64,000 bases of DNA, from the NCBI RefSeq assembly GCF_014203895.1, contig NZ_JACHJY010000010.1, positions 248,001 through 312,000 of the forward strand. The letters run 5' to 3'. This stretch comes from Streptomyces nymphaeiformis. GTDB lineage: Bacteria; Actinomycetota; Actinomycetes; Streptomycetales; Streptomycetaceae. Positions 52,857 to 61,788 of the stretch are shown here, piece after piece (the stretch's first letter is position 1; each line of letters starts with the position of its first letter). The translations under genes and the position numbers were made by a program. The notes below the pieces were generated by a model. The model was not told where the DNA came from, searched no databases, and saw nothing but the letters and a program-made list of their open reading frames with translations.

Positions 52857-53699
52857 ATGATGACCACCACCCTGCGGCCGACCGAGCCGCTTCAGCAGTC
52901 CGCCGACGGCGGCCGTTCCCGCACCTTCGACATCTGCGTGAACAGCCGCCGGGTCGGCTCCGTCCACCTCGCCACCGATCAGGCCTTCGGCGAGGCCTCC
53001 GGCCTGATCGACCGCCTCCTGGTCGACGAGCCCGACCGGGGCCGGGGCCGGGGCACGGTGGCGGCGCTCGCCTCGGAGGAGGTGCTGCGCGGCTGGGGCT
53101 GCGGCGAGGTGCAGATCTCGGTGCCGGCGGAGGCGGAGGCCGCGCTGCGGATGGCCCGCTCGCTCGGGTACACCGAGCGCAGCCGGAACATGCTCAAGGA
53201 GCTTCCGGCCGAGCCGCCGCGCCTCCCGGAGGGCTTCGAGCACCGGCCGGCGACCCAGGAGGAGTTCGACGCGTGGTCGGCGAAGTCCCGGGCCGCCTTC
53301 GCGCAGAGCTGGATCGACCGGGGCGTCCCGGAGGAGCAGGCGCTCGCCAAGGCCGAGGACAGCAACCGCCGCTTCCTCCCGCAGGGCCTCGCGACCCCCG
53401 GCGTCACCATCAGCGTGGGCGTGCGCGACGGGCAGGTCGTCGGCTATCTGTGGGTGGGGCGTCTCGAGCGCGAGCCCGGGAAGGCGACGGGCTTCGTCTT
53501 CGAGGTCGAGGTCGTCGAGGGGGAGCGCGGCAAGGGCTACGGCCGGGCGCTGATGCTGCTCGCCGAGCAGAACGCGCTGGAGGCCGGGGAGCGCCTCATC
53601 GAACTGCACGTGTTCGCGGGCAACACCCCGGCGATCCGGCTCTACGAGTCGCTCGGCTACCGCACGGTGCTCGTCAACAGCGCCAAGCCGCTGCTCTGA
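52857..53699 (+). CDS. Tandem GNAT-domain acetyltransferase
   Basis: 280 aa with two GNAT units. The first (about 30-115) has a looser acetyl-CoA loop (LLVDEPDRGRGRGTVAALA). The second (about 135-278) has EVVEGERGKGYGRALMLLAE and HVFAGNTPAIRLYESLGYR. Double-GNAT proteins include mycothiol synthase MshD, but this one lacks enough similarity for me to name it so. Two adjacent ATGs (52857, 52860) are equivalent starts. Confidence 0.85.
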   Translation: MMTTTLRPTEPLQQSADGGRSRTFDICVNSRRVGSVHLATDQAFGEASGLIDRLLVDEPDRGRGRGTVAALASEEVLRGWGCGEVQISVPAEAEAALRMARSLGYTERSRNMLKELPAEPPRLPEGFEHRPATQEEFDAWSAKSRAAFAQSWIDRGVPEEQALAKAEDSNRRFLPQGLATPGVTISVGVRDGQVVGYLWVGRLEREPGKATGFVFEVEVVEGERGKGYGRALMLLAEQNALEAGERLIELHVFAGNTPAIRLYESLGYRTVLVNSAKPLL

Positions 53700-53709
53700 C
53701 CGGGCCCGA

Positions 53710-54225
53710 CTAGGCGCCCAGGAGGCGGTCGGCGATCGTCTCGATCCGCTCCCGCAGGCCCTCCTGGCTCTGGCCGCCGTCGAGGCGCTCGCCGCCGATG
53801 ACGTAGGTCGGGGTGCCGGTGACCTTGATCGCCTTGCCCTCGGCCTCGTCGGCGTCCACCGTCAGCAGGTGCCGGCCGTCGATCAGGGCGGTGTCGAACT
53901 CCTCGGCGTCCAGGCCGAGTCCGGCGGCCACCTCCAGGAGGACCGGCTCGCCGCGCTCGCCGAGCTCGGCGGTCCTGGCGAGCAGCGCCTCCGTGTACGG
54001 CCAGCCCTTGCCCTGCTCGAAGGCCTCCTCGGCGGCCTGGGCGGCGGCGTACGCGTGCTTGTGCTTGGCCAGCGGGAAGTGGCGCAGCTGTACGTCGAGC
54101 CGGTCGCCGTACTTGTCACGCAGCGCGCGGACGTCGTCGAGGGCCTGGAAGCAGTCGGGGCACTGGAGGTCGAACCACGCCTCCAGGACGACGGGGGAGG
54201 CGGGTGCGGTGGTGGACTCGTTCAT
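53710..54225 (-). CDS. DsbA-family thioredoxin-fold protein
   Basis: 171 aa. FDLQCPDCFQALDDV holds the CxxC active site (CPDC) near residue 23, followed by a helical insertion and TGTPTYVIGG with the cis-Pro. There is no signal peptide, so it acts in the cytoplasm, like FrnE-type or 2-hydroxychromene isomerase-like members. Redox partner unknown. Confidence 0.87.
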   Translation of the reverse strand: MNESTTAPASPVVLEAWFDLQCPDCFQALDDVRALRDKYGDRLDVQLRHFPLAKHKHAYAAAQAAEEAFEQGKGWPYTEALLARTAELGERGEPVLLEVAAGLGLDAEEFDTALIDGRHLLTVDADEAEGKAIKVTGTPTYVIGGERLDGGQSQEGLRERIETIADRLLGA

Positions 54226-54374
54226 GGCAGCAGTCTCCCTCACTGGTCCCTGGGGAGGAGATCCCGGCCGGGGGGACCCGGAGATCTCCCTGAGACGGGG
54301 CTCGGGACATGGCCCCGGGCGGGCCCGGCGGTGCAGGATGGAAGGGACGTATCGCCCGGCACCTGGAGGATCGC

Positions 54375-54788
54375 ATGCTCGCCGAGACCATCTGTTCCGC
54401 GGTGTCCGCGGCGGGCCTGGGCATCGCCGCGATTACGGCGTACCGGAAGAAGTTCCTGTCCGCCGCCCGCATCGCGGCCTACTCCCTGGTGCCGCTCGGC
54501 CTGGTGATGACGGGCGCGGTCGAGTGGCTCGTCGACACGGCCTTCAGTCCGGTGGCCTGGGCCGGCTTCGGCGTGCTCGGCGTCGCCTGGCTGCTCTTCA
54601 TGTCCACCCGGGCCGTGGAGCGGCGCCGGGCCGGGCGTGAGGTGGCCGCCGGGGGAGCCGGGCAGAGAGCCGTGGCCCCGGCCGCGTCGGCGCCCTCGCG
54701 GGCCGTGACGTCGAAGCCGAAGGCCGCCCAGCCCGCCGGTGAGGACTTCAGCGACATCGAGGCGATTCTGAAGAAGCACGGAATCTGA
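54375..54788 (+). CDS. Small membrane protein of unknown function
   Basis: 137 aa with three hydrophobic helices (ETICSAVSAAGLGIAAITAY, IAAYSLVPLGLVMTGAVEWL, AWAGFGVLGVAWLLFMSTR), then a basic and Ala/Pro-rich tail ending in a helix FSDIEAILKKHGI. GGAGGA lies 4-9 nt upstream of the ATG. I recognise no family beyond similar Streptomyces proteins. Confidence 0.8.
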   Translation: MLAETICSAVSAAGLGIAAITAYRKKFLSAARIAAYSLVPLGLVMTGAVEWLVDTAFSPVAWAGFGVLGVAWLLFMSTRAVERRRAGREVAAGGAGQRAVAPAASAPSRAVTSKPKAAQPAGEDFSDIEAILKKHGI

Positions 54789-54910
54789 TCACTTCTGGCG
54801 GTTCCGGTGTCCGTCCTCGTTCCGTGATCCACGGGAAGGGGTGAACGGCCCCCGCGGTGGGGCGTGTTGCGGGATTCGCCGGGTGCGGGGTGCGCCATCA
54901 TCCCCCCGAG

Positions 54911-55075
54911 ATGCTGGATACCTCGCGGGAGCCCGTACCCGCCGCCACCGACGCCCCTGCCGAAGAGCCGCGCGGCTGCCTGTTCGCGCTCTCCCAGCCA
55001 CCGCTGATGATCTTCCTCGGGGTGATCGGCTGTCTGCTCCTCATGGCCGCGGTGCACGACCTCTTCGTGCTCTGA
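54911..55075 (+). CDS. 54-aa single-pass membrane peptide
   Basis: An acidic N-terminal half with EEPRGC is followed by one helix (LMIFLGVIGCLLLMAAVHDL). Good codon use through the frame supports it being real, though no strong ribosome-binding site precedes the ATG. Convergent with the CGNR gene. Function unknown. Confidence 0.6.
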   Translation: MLDTSREPVPAATDAPAEEPRGCLFALSQPPLMIFLGVIGCLLLMAAVHDLFVL

Positions 55076-55092
55076 CGCCCGGGGCGGGCCCG

Positions 55093-55650
55093 TCAGCCCG
55101 CGGCCTCCTTGCGGCGCGCCCGGTACGCGGCCACGTGCAGACGGTTGCCGCAGGTGCGGCTGTCGCAGTACCGGCGCGAGCGGTTGCGCGAGAGGTCCAC
55201 GAAGGCCCGGCCGCAGTCCGGGGCCTCGCAGCGCCGCAGCCGCTCCTGCTCGCCCGCCACGACGATGAAGGCGAGGGCCATGCCGCAGTCGGCCGCGAGG
55301 TGGTCCGCGACCGAGGCGCCCGGCGCGAAGTAGTGCACGTGCCAGTCGTAGCCGTCGTGGTCGGTGAGCTGCGGGGTGGTGCCCGCGCCCGCCACCAGCT
55401 GGTTGATCAGGGGGGCCGCGATCCGGGCCTCGGGGGCGGAGAAGACCGCCGCGAACTTCTCGCGCACCTCGCGCACGGCGCGCAGGTCGTCGGGGCCGAG
55501 GTCGCCCACGCCGCTGACCTCGTGCGCGCGCAGGAAGTCGTGGAGCTCCGGGAGGTCCGCGAGCTCGTCGGCGCGCTCGCCCTGGGGCGCGGTGTTCATC
55601 AGATCGACGACGGTGTCGAGGGCGATCCGGGTGTCGTGGGGGATCAGCAC
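55093..55650 (-). CDS. CGNR zinc-finger (ABATE-domain) regulator
   Basis: 185 aa. The N-terminal ABATE domain (DTVVDLMNTAP and helical segments) is followed by the C-terminal CGNR finger: CEAPDCGRAFVD, SRNRSRRYCDSRTCGNR, with four Cys and the CGNR motif. These are probable stress-response transcription factors common in Streptomyces. A TAAAGT box at 55699-55704 on the minus strand is a likely -10. Confidence 0.9.
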   Translation of the reverse strand: MLIPHDTRIALDTVVDLMNTAPQGERADELADLPELHDFLRAHEVSGVGDLGPDDLRAVREVREKFAAVFSAPEARIAAPLINQLVAGAGTTPQLTDHDGYDWHVHYFAPGASVADHLAADCGMALAFIVVAGEQERLRRCEAPDCGRAFVDLSRNRSRRYCDSRTCGNRLHVAAYRARRKEAAG

Positions 55651-55841
55651 GATTCGCTCCCTTGCCGGCCGCGTGCGGGTGCCCGCGGAATGGCGGGTAC
55701 TTTAGCGCGCCCCGGAAAACGACACCGGCGCCCTCCACCGCGCCGGCTGCGCGGTGGGAGCGCCGGATCTCGTGCCTATGTGACTGTCCGCGCGGCGCCG
55801 TCTCCCCGAGTCGGACGGCGCCGTGCGGCTCTCGGCCTGGC

Positions 55842-56255
55842 TCAGCTGTCGGCCAGGATGTGGGAGAGCTCCGTATCGAGGTCGAAGTGCCGGTGCTCGG
55901 TGCCCGGTGGCACGGCGGCGTCGGTCCTCTTCAGGAACGACTCCAGGGCCCTCGCCGGGGCCTCGAGCAGGGCTTCCCCCTCGGGGGAGCTCAACGCGAT
56001 GCAGACGACTCCCTGACCGTGGCTACGGGACGGCCAGACACGGACGTCGCCCGTGCCGGTGGGCCGGTGCAGCCCCTCGGCGAGAAGGTCGCGGGCGAAC
56101 ACCCATTCGACCGTCTCCTCGGCTCCGGTGTGGAAGGTGGCGTGCACGGCATACGGATCGGCCGTGTCATACCGCAGGCCCGCGGGTACAGGCAGTGAGG
56201 ACTCGCTCGACACAACGAGGCGCAGGTGCAGCTCGCAGCTGACCGTGGTGTTCAT
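55842..56255 (-). CDS. ssgB: Sporulation-specific cell division activator SsgB
   Basis: 137 aa. The sequence (VSCELHLRLVVSSESSLPVP, DPYAVHATFHTGAEETVEWV, LLAEGLHRPTGTGDVRVWPS) matches my memory of S. coelicolor SsgB almost residue for residue. SsgB, with SsgA, recruits FtsZ to future septum sites in aerial hyphae, so it is strong evidence for a morphologically complex actinomycete. The ATG at 56255 is used; an open stretch upstream is Arg-rich and not conserved in style. The 166-nt spacer to the next gene probably holds its sporulation promoter. Confidence 0.97.
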   Translation of the reverse strand: MNTTVSCELHLRLVVSSESSLPVPAGLRYDTADPYAVHATFHTGAEETVEWVFARDLLAEGLHRPTGTGDVRVWPSRSHGQGVVCIALSSPEGEALLEAPARALESFLKRTDAAVPPGTEHRHFDLDTELSHILADS

Positions 56256-56444
56256 AAGCGCCAGGGCCTTTCGCTCAGTGTGCGCTCGGGGATTCGCACG
56301 TCGGCGAAATCGACATGCCACCTCCGGTGCCGTTGTAAACCCCTCTGTCGGTTTTGTGATCGTTCAGGTAGCTCGAACGGGTGCGTGTGACCTGCGGTAA
56401 TACCGCCATTCCGGTGGGGGCTCCCGGTCCGGTAGGTTGGGGGC

Positions 56445-56867
56445 ATGAATGCGGAGAGTGACGAGCGCACCGGGGAATCCGCGGACGGCCAGGAAGCCGG
56501 ACTGGGATCCCGCGCACCGGAGTTCATCAAGTCCCGGCGAGGCCTGCACCTGAGCTGGCAGGTCGGTGTCTTCATCGTGGGACTCGCCGTGGTCGGCGCC
56601 GGAGTGGTGATGCTTCCGCTCCCGGGGCCCGGCTGGCTGGTCATCTTCGGAGGCATGGCGATCTGGGCGACCGAGTTCGTCTGGGCGCAGCTCGTGCTCC
56701 GCTGGACCAAGCGCAAGGTCACGGAGGCCGCCCAGCGCGCCCTCGACCCCAAGGTCCGCCGCCGGAACATCATCCTCACCACCATCGGTCTGGTGATCGT
56801 CGCCGCGCTGCTCGCCGTCTACTTCTGGAAGTTCGGCTTCGTCATGCCCTGGAAGATCGACGAGTGA
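56445..56867 (+). CDS. PGPGW-motif membrane protein (TIGR02611 family)
   Basis: 140 aa with two helices at about 42-60 and 108-128. LPGPGWLVIFGGMAIWATEF between them is the PGPGW signature. Function unknown in all members. TAGGTT (56433-56438) ends 6 nt before the ATG, predicting leaderless transcription. Confidence 0.9.
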   Translation: MNAESDERTGESADGQEAGLGSRAPEFIKSRRGLHLSWQVGVFIVGLAVVGAGVVMLPLPGPGWLVIFGGMAIWATEFVWAQLVLRWTKRKVTEAAQRALDPKVRRRNIILTTIGLVIVAALLAVYFWKFGFVMPWKIDE

Positions 56868-56921
56868 CCTTCCGGTGGTTCGGAAGCACCGCTGACATGC
56901 GGTAATGTTTGCGGTGCGCCG

Positions 56922-56996
56922 GGGCGATTAGCTCAGCGGGAGAGCACTTCGTTCACACCGAAGGGGTCACTGGTTCGATCCCAGTATCGCCCACCA
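56922..56996 (+). tRNA. tRNA-Val(CAC), copy A
   Basis: Acceptor GGGCGAT/ATCGCCC, anticodon loop TTCACAC (CAC), T loop GGTTCGATC, encoded CCA. A TAATGT -10 (56903-56908) lies 13 nt upstream. Confidence 0.97.
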
Positions 56997-57002
56997 CCCG
57001 GC

Positions 57003-57042
57003 CCGAAGGCCCGGAGACGGAACACCGTCTCCGGGCCTTCGG
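57003..57042. terminator. Bidirectional terminator after tRNA-Val(CAC) copy A
   Basis: Perfect 18-bp stem (57003-57020 with 57025-57042) with an AACA loop, ending 5 nt before the stop of the convergent membrane gene. Confidence 0.88.
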
Positions 57043-57046
57043 CGTC

Positions 57047-59665
57047 TCACCGCATCCGCGCGAGCCGCTCCCGCAGCCTCCGGGCGTCCCGCAGCCGCTG
57101 CTCGTACGTGGCACCCACCGTGAGCAGCACCAGACCCGCGAGGGCCGGCGGCAGCCAGCGCGGCAGCGCGCCCACCACCTGCACCACGTACGGCGCCAGC
57201 TCGTGCAGCCCGTCCAGGGCGAGCACCGCACCGCCGAGCACCAGGAGCGCCTGGAGCCGGAAGCGGGCGCCGAGCAGCGTCACCGCGAGCGCCGCGACCC
57301 CCAGGGCCAGCGGGCGTACCCACTCCGGGTCCGTCCAGGCCGCCGCCAGGCTCGGCAGCAGCGTCACCGCGAGCCCGGGGCCGTACGCCGTCCAGGACGA
57401 GGCCCCCGGGTCCCGGCGCCGCCGCAGGAAGCCGACGGTCAGCGCGGGCACGGTCACCGGGAGCGTGTACGCCTCCGGGGTCGTCACGTCCCAGACCGCG
57501 AGCCGCACCCACGTGGCGAGCAGGAACAGCACCGCCGCCGTCCACGAGGCGAACCGCCGCCGCTCGGGCCGGACGGCCGTCGCCGCCGCGATCACGCCGC
57601 CGAGGGCCAGCGCGAGCGCGAGGTACGCGGGGCGGGACGCCGCGATCCCCAGGGCGAGCAGCCCCACGGCCCCGCCCGTGACCTCGACCGCCAGGGCCAC
57701 CGGGCGCGGCGCCCTGGACCCGATGGCGGCGGTCGCCGCCGGGACGAGCAGCAGCGCGAGCGCCGTCCACCGGTCCTCGAACCCGGCCGCGGCCGCCACC
57801 GCGAACACGAGCCCCGTCGCCGCGAGCACCGCACCGGTGGCCGAGACCACCCGGCGCGCGTCCGTGCCGAGCACCGCGACGCCTGCGAGGAGCGCGAGGA
57901 GCACACCGAGCGCGGCGAAGGTGGCCGCCCGTACGTCCAGCGCGAGGGCGACCGCACTCACGGCGGACGCGAGCCCACCGACGTACGCCGTCCACCCGAG
58001 AACGGTCCCGGGCTCCGCCGCCCGCACCCGGGGCGAGGGCGCCCACGCGGGCCAGGGGGTGGCGGGCCCGAAGCCCTGGGGCGCGGCGGGTCCCTCCAGG
58101 CCGGCTTCCCGGGCGCCGTCGGCCTTCGCCGTGGCCCGGGCGCCGGGGTGACCGGCCGAAGCGTCGACGGCGCGAAGGCCGCGCGTCAGCGGGCCCGGGC
58201 GGACCGCGACCCACAGGGCGGCCGCCGCCGTCAGCAGCTGAAGGGCGAGCGTCGCCGCGTACGGGAGGTCGAGGGAGACGGGGAGCGCGGTGAGCAGCGC
58301 CCAGGCGAGGGCGAGCGCCCCGCACCGGGCCCAGAGGCGGGGGACGACCGCGAGTGCGGCGACGGCCGCCACCAGGACCAGGGTCGCCGTCGCCGGGTAG
58401 GAGCCCAGCGCGTTCGCGGCGTGCTCGCCGGACCAGACCTCCGTCGTCCGGGCCACCGGCCCGAGAAGCCCCACCACGGCGGGCGGCAGCGCCCACGCGA
58501 CCCCGAGCCCGGCGACCCCGGCCCCGGCGCCGGCAAGCCCGAGCCGGATCCCGCGTGGCAGCCACCCACGGCCACGGTCCGACGCGACGGCGCCGGACCC
58601 CGTGCCGGCCGCGCCGGACCGGGTGTCGGCCGTGGCCGCAGGCCCGGATCCCGTCCCCGGCTCCCCGCCCGCCGATACCGGCGCCGCCGCGCCGCCCAGG
58701 CGCCACACCGACGTCAGGGCCAGTGCGCACAGGACGTAGCCCGGGACCGACCAGTCCGTGGGCAGAGCCGCGCGGAGGAGACCGCCGGTCGCCGTCAGGA
58801 GGGCCAGGCCCGATATCGCCGAGGCCGCCGTCGCCACGGCGGGCGCGCGCCAGGACGCGTACAGGGTGATCGCCGCGCCCGTGAGGAGGAGGGCGGCGCC
58901 GCTCCACGGGGAGACGAGGGAGAGCCAGCCGCCCGTCAGGAGGGACCAGCCGCCCAGGACCGTCGCCGCCGCGCCCGCCGTGATCCGGACCGCCGCCGGA
59001 CGGGTCCACAGCACGACCGCCGCGTCCGCCGCCGCCGTCACGAGCGCCGCCCACGCGAGGGCCGTCGGACCGCCGCCGGCCGCGAGGACACCCAGCGGCA
59101 GCGGCAGCTGCGCCGCGACCACGGCCACCGGCCGCGGGATCCGCAGCCGGGACAGCACCGAGCCGTACGCCGTCCACGCGCCCGCGAGGACCGCCGACGC
59201 CACGGCCGTGTACCCCAGGCCGTCCGTCTCCGGCAGCGCCACCCGGTGCAGCGCGTACGCGTCGAGAACCGTCAGGACCAGCCCGAGCGCCGCCACCGAC
59301 TCGGCCGTCGACAGCAGGCCCTTGCGCAGCAGCGCCACCGGCGCCGCGAGCGCCGCACCGGTCACCACGGCCAGCACCGCCGCACGGCCGCCGATCCCCA
59401 TCGAGCCCCAGCTCACCAGGGTGAAGGCGACCGCCGCGATCGTCAGCAGCGTCCCGCCGAGCGTGAGCAGCACGTTCTGCGCGCTCCGCGGCGTCGAGTC
59501 CGCGAGCGGCGTGCGCGGGTGCAGCGGGGCCGCCGCCACCGGCGGGTACAGCACCTGGATCAGCCAGGCGCGGCGGGCCAGCAACTGGGAGCGGCGCGCG
59601 TCGAGTTGCGCCAGCTCGCGGTCGACGAGCACCAGCTCGTCCGCGGGCGGCAGGGAGTTGTCCAT
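57047..59665 (-). CDS. Very large polytopic membrane protein of unknown function
   Basis: 872 aa. A short N-terminal coiled coil (ADELVLVDRELAQLDARRSQL) is followed by roughly 25 Ala/Leu/Val-rich membrane helices with few conserved polar residues. Pro/Gly/Thr-rich loops occur near 350-390 and 520-560. Similar proteins occur across Streptomyces with a DELVLVDRELAQLDARR-type start, but none has a known function. No transporter, flippase or glycosyltransferase motif is apparent. Confidence 0.85.
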   Translation of the reverse strand: MDNSLPPADELVLVDRELAQLDARRSQLLARRAWLIQVLYPPVAAAPLHPRTPLADSTPRSAQNVLLTLGGTLLTIAAVAFTLVSWGSMGIGGRAAVLAVVTGAALAAPVALLRKGLLSTAESVAALGLVLTVLDAYALHRVALPETDGLGYTAVASAVLAGAWTAYGSVLSRLRIPRPVAVVAAQLPLPLGVLAAGGGPTALAWAALVTAAADAAVVLWTRPAAVRITAGAAATVLGGWSLLTGGWLSLVSPWSGAALLLTGAAITLYASWRAPAVATAASAISGLALLTATGGLLRAALPTDWSVPGYVLCALALTSVWRLGGAAAPVSAGGEPGTGSGPAATADTRSGAAGTGSGAVASDRGRGWLPRGIRLGLAGAGAGVAGLGVAWALPPAVVGLLGPVARTTEVWSGEHAANALGSYPATATLVLVAAVAALAVVPRLWARCGALALAWALLTALPVSLDLPYAATLALQLLTAAAALWVAVRPGPLTRGLRAVDASAGHPGARATAKADGAREAGLEGPAAPQGFGPATPWPAWAPSPRVRAAEPGTVLGWTAYVGGLASAVSAVALALDVRAATFAALGVLLALLAGVAVLGTDARRVVSATGAVLAATGLVFAVAAAAGFEDRWTALALLLVPAATAAIGSRAPRPVALAVEVTGGAVGLLALGIAASRPAYLALALALGGVIAAATAVRPERRRFASWTAAVLFLLATWVRLAVWDVTTPEAYTLPVTVPALTVGFLRRRRDPGASSWTAYGPGLAVTLLPSLAAAWTDPEWVRPLALGVAALAVTLLGARFRLQALLVLGGAVLALDGLHELAPYVVQVVGALPRWLPPALAGLVLLTVGATYEQRLRDARRLRERLARMR

Positions 59666-59757
59666 ACCCGGAGTGTGGCTCCGGCCACAGTCGGCGGGAA
59701 TGCGTCCCGGTACTCAGATTCCCGCGATTCCCACCTGAGTACGTCCACACTGGGGGC

Positions 59758-60204
59758 ATGGACTGGTGCCGGTACCGCTTCCGCCGTGTCTGGTGGCTCG
59801 CCGCCCCGCCCGACGCCGTCTACGCGGTCCTCGAACGCGCCGAGGAGTACCCGCGCTGGTGGCCCCAGGTCCGTGAGGTCGCCCCCCTCGACGAGACCAC
59901 CGGGACCGCCCGCTTCCGCTCCTTCCTCCCGTACGACCTCGTCGTCACCGCCCGGGCCCTGCGCCACGACCCGGCCGCCCGCGTCCTGGAGATCGGCCTC
60001 GGCGGGGACCTGGAGGGATGGGTCCGCTGGACCCTCACCGGCGAAGGGGCCGGCACCCGCGTCCTGTACGAGCAGGAGGTCGAGGTCCGCGCCCGGCTCC
60101 TGCGGGCCCTGGCCGTCCCCGGACGGCCCGTCTTCCGCGCCAATCACGCCCTGATGATGCGGGGCGGGCGGCGGGGACTGGCGGCTCACCTGCGCGCGGT
60201 TTGA
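59758..60204 (+). CDS. SRPBCC (START-like) family protein
   Basis: 148 aa. The helix-grip pattern is visible: WWLAAPPDAVYAVLERAEEYPRWWPQVREV at the N terminus (as two segments), a central beta sheet, and a C-terminal helix with FRANHALMMRGGRRGL. Members bind lipids or polyketides in a deep pocket. The ATG follows a CACACT box by 6 nt. Lies directly upstream of the second tRNA-Val(CAC). Confidence 0.88.
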   Translation: MDWCRYRFRRVWWLAAPPDAVYAVLERAEEYPRWWPQVREVAPLDETTGTARFRSFLPYDLVVTARALRHDPAARVLEIGLGGDLEGWVRWTLTGEGAGTRVLYEQEVEVRARLLRALAVPGRPVFRANHALMMRGGRRGLAAHLRAV

Positions 60205-60230
60205 ATCAGCGGCACGAAGGGCTGTATGGT
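60201..60230 (+). promoter_or_regulatory. Promoter of tRNA-Val(CAC) copy B
   Basis: -35 TTGAAT (60201-60206), 18-bp spacer, -10 TATGGT (60225-60230), 13 nt before the tRNA. The -35 overlaps the stop codon of the SRPBCC gene. Confidence 0.7.
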
Positions 60231-60243
60231 TCAACCCGTTCCC

Positions 60244-60315
60244 GGGCGATTAGCTCAGCGGGAGAGCACTTCGTTCACACCGAAGGGGTCACTGGTTCGA
60301 TCCCAGTATCGCCCA
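60244..60315 (+). tRNA. tRNA-Val(CAC), copy B
   Basis: Same 72-nt body as copy A. The bases after the discriminator are CCG, so the CCA is not encoded. Confidence 0.97.
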
Positions 60316-60321
60316 CCGGGA

Positions 60322-60353
60322 GAGGCCGGTCCGTCGAAAGACGGACCGGCCTC
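60322..60353. terminator. Terminator after tRNA-Val(CAC) copy B
   Basis: Perfect 14-bp stem (60322-60335 with 60340-60353) capped by a GAAA tetraloop, between convergent units. Confidence 0.88.
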
Positions 60354-60371
60354 AGCCGTTTCCGGGGCCGA

Positions 60372-61100
60372 TCACGCCGCCGTCCCCAGCTCCGGCCGCA
60401 GCGGCCACGCCGGGTCCACCGTCTCCGGCGTCCCCTGCCGGGTGAACCAGGCCTGGAGCCCCCGCGCCTGCGCCGCGTGCCACACCGCCTGGAGCGTGTG
60501 GAGCTCGCCCGGTGTCAGCCGCTCGAGCCGGGACGAGAAGCGCCGCGCCACCGCCCGTACGACGTCCATCGCCGCCGTCGCGTCCGCCGCGGCGTCGTGC
60601 GCGCCCGCCAGCTCGACCTCGTAGTGCGCGCACAGGTCCGTCAGCGTCCTGCGGCCCTTCCGGTAGCGGTCCAGGTGCTTGTCCAGGACCCGCGGGTCGA
60701 GCACCGTCAGGGGGCTGGCCGCCGTGTAGTTCCCCAGCGACGAAGCCCGGTGCCGGCGCAGCTCGCGGTCCAGGATCGTCAGGTCGAACGGCGCGTTCAT
60801 CACCACCAGCGGCCGCCCCGCCGCCGACTGCTCGGCCAGCGCCCGCGCCAGCTCCTCCATCACCGGCGCCGGCCAGCGGCCGTTCCGCTGGAGGTGATCG
60901 TCCGTCAGGCCGTGGACGGCCGTCGCCCCCTCCGGCACCGGTATGCCGGGGTTGACCAGCCAGCGCGTCACCCGCGGACGCGCCCCCACCGTGTCCTGGA
61001 CGACGAGGGCGGCCGAGACGATCCGGTCCTCCTCGACGTCAACTCCTGTGGTCTCCGTATCGAAAGCGGCCAGGGGCCCTTCGTACCAGTGCATCGACAT
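60372..61100 (-). CDS. DEDDh-family 3'-5' exonuclease (DnaQ-like)
   Basis: 242 aa. AAFDTETTGVDVEEDRIVSAA is motif I, MNAPFDLTILDREL motif II, and GAHDAAADATAAMDVV motif III with the catalytic His-Asp. This is the DNA polymerase III epsilon proofreading fold; stand-alone forms serve in repair or RNA trimming. GGGAG precedes the ATG at 61100; an ATG two codons later is possible. Confidence 0.92.
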   Translation of the reverse strand: MSMHWYEGPLAAFDTETTGVDVEEDRIVSAALVVQDTVGARPRVTRWLVNPGIPVPEGATAVHGLTDDHLQRNGRWPAPVMEELARALAEQSAAGRPLVVMNAPFDLTILDRELRRHRASSLGNYTAASPLTVLDPRVLDKHLDRYRKGRRTLTDLCAHYEVELAGAHDAAADATAAMDVVRAVARRFSSRLERLTPGELHTLQAVWHAAQARGLQAWFTRQGTPETVDPAWPLRPELGTAA

Positions 61101-61221
61101 CCCCGAACTCCCTGCACACGTGCGGCAGATGGCCAACCCCCTGCCCCGAAACGGTGATACCCGGACTGTTTGCGTCGTACGCGGACCGGTCACAACACAA
61201 GGGACGGGGAAGGAAGACGAC

Positions 61222-61788
61222 ATGGCGCTCGCCCAGCCCGAGTCGGGAGGGCTGCCGCCCCAGCGGGTGGCACCGACGCGCGGCTCACTCGCCACCACCG
61301 CCTGCATGGAGACCCTTCAGGTGGGATACCTGCACGCCGTCGCCGCCGCGGCCGGCTGCTCGCTGTCCCAGCCCTTTCCGGACAACGGCATCGACTGGCA
61401 CGTGAGCCACAGCGCTCCCGGGCACACCGTCGACGACGAAGTGACCATCAAGGTGCAGCTCAAGTGCACCTATCAGATACCGCCGCGCCCGCCGGGCAGC
61501 ACGTTCTCGTTCACCCTCGACAACGACCACCTGGTGAAACTCGCCCGGACACCGGTGTCCGTGCACAAGATCCTGGTCGTGATGCTCGTCCCGAGGTCGC
61601 CCGAGGACTGGCTGAGAGCGAGCCACGACCGGCTCGACCTGCGGCACTGCTGCTACTGGACCAACCTGGCCGGACACCCGGTCACGGGACGGCGCCGGAC
61701 CACCGTGCGCATCCCGACGACGCGGATCTTCGACGACCGGGCGCTCTGCGAGATCATGACCCGGGTCGGCGTGGGAGGGAGACCTTGA
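61222..61788 (+). CDS. DUF4365 protein with nuclease-like core
   Basis: 188 aa. The DUF4365 region (GSLATTACMETLQVGYLHAV, then GIDWHVSHSAPGH, then TIKVQLKCT) resembles a PD-(D/E)xK nuclease fold, with the Asp in GIDW and a QxK-type strand (VQLK) as candidate metal-binding residues. Some DUF4365 proteins belong to restriction or defence modules. This copy sits beside core genes with a coupled partner, so a housekeeping role is also likely. GGAAGGA lies upstream. Confidence 0.8.
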   Translation: MALAQPESGGLPPQRVAPTRGSLATTACMETLQVGYLHAVAAAAGCSLSQPFPDNGIDWHVSHSAPGHTVDDEVTIKVQLKCTYQIPPRPPGSTFSFTLDNDHLVKLARTPVSVHKILVVMLVPRSPEDWLRASHDRLDLRHCCYWTNLAGHPVTGRRRTTVRIPTTRIFDDRALCEIMTRVGVGGRP

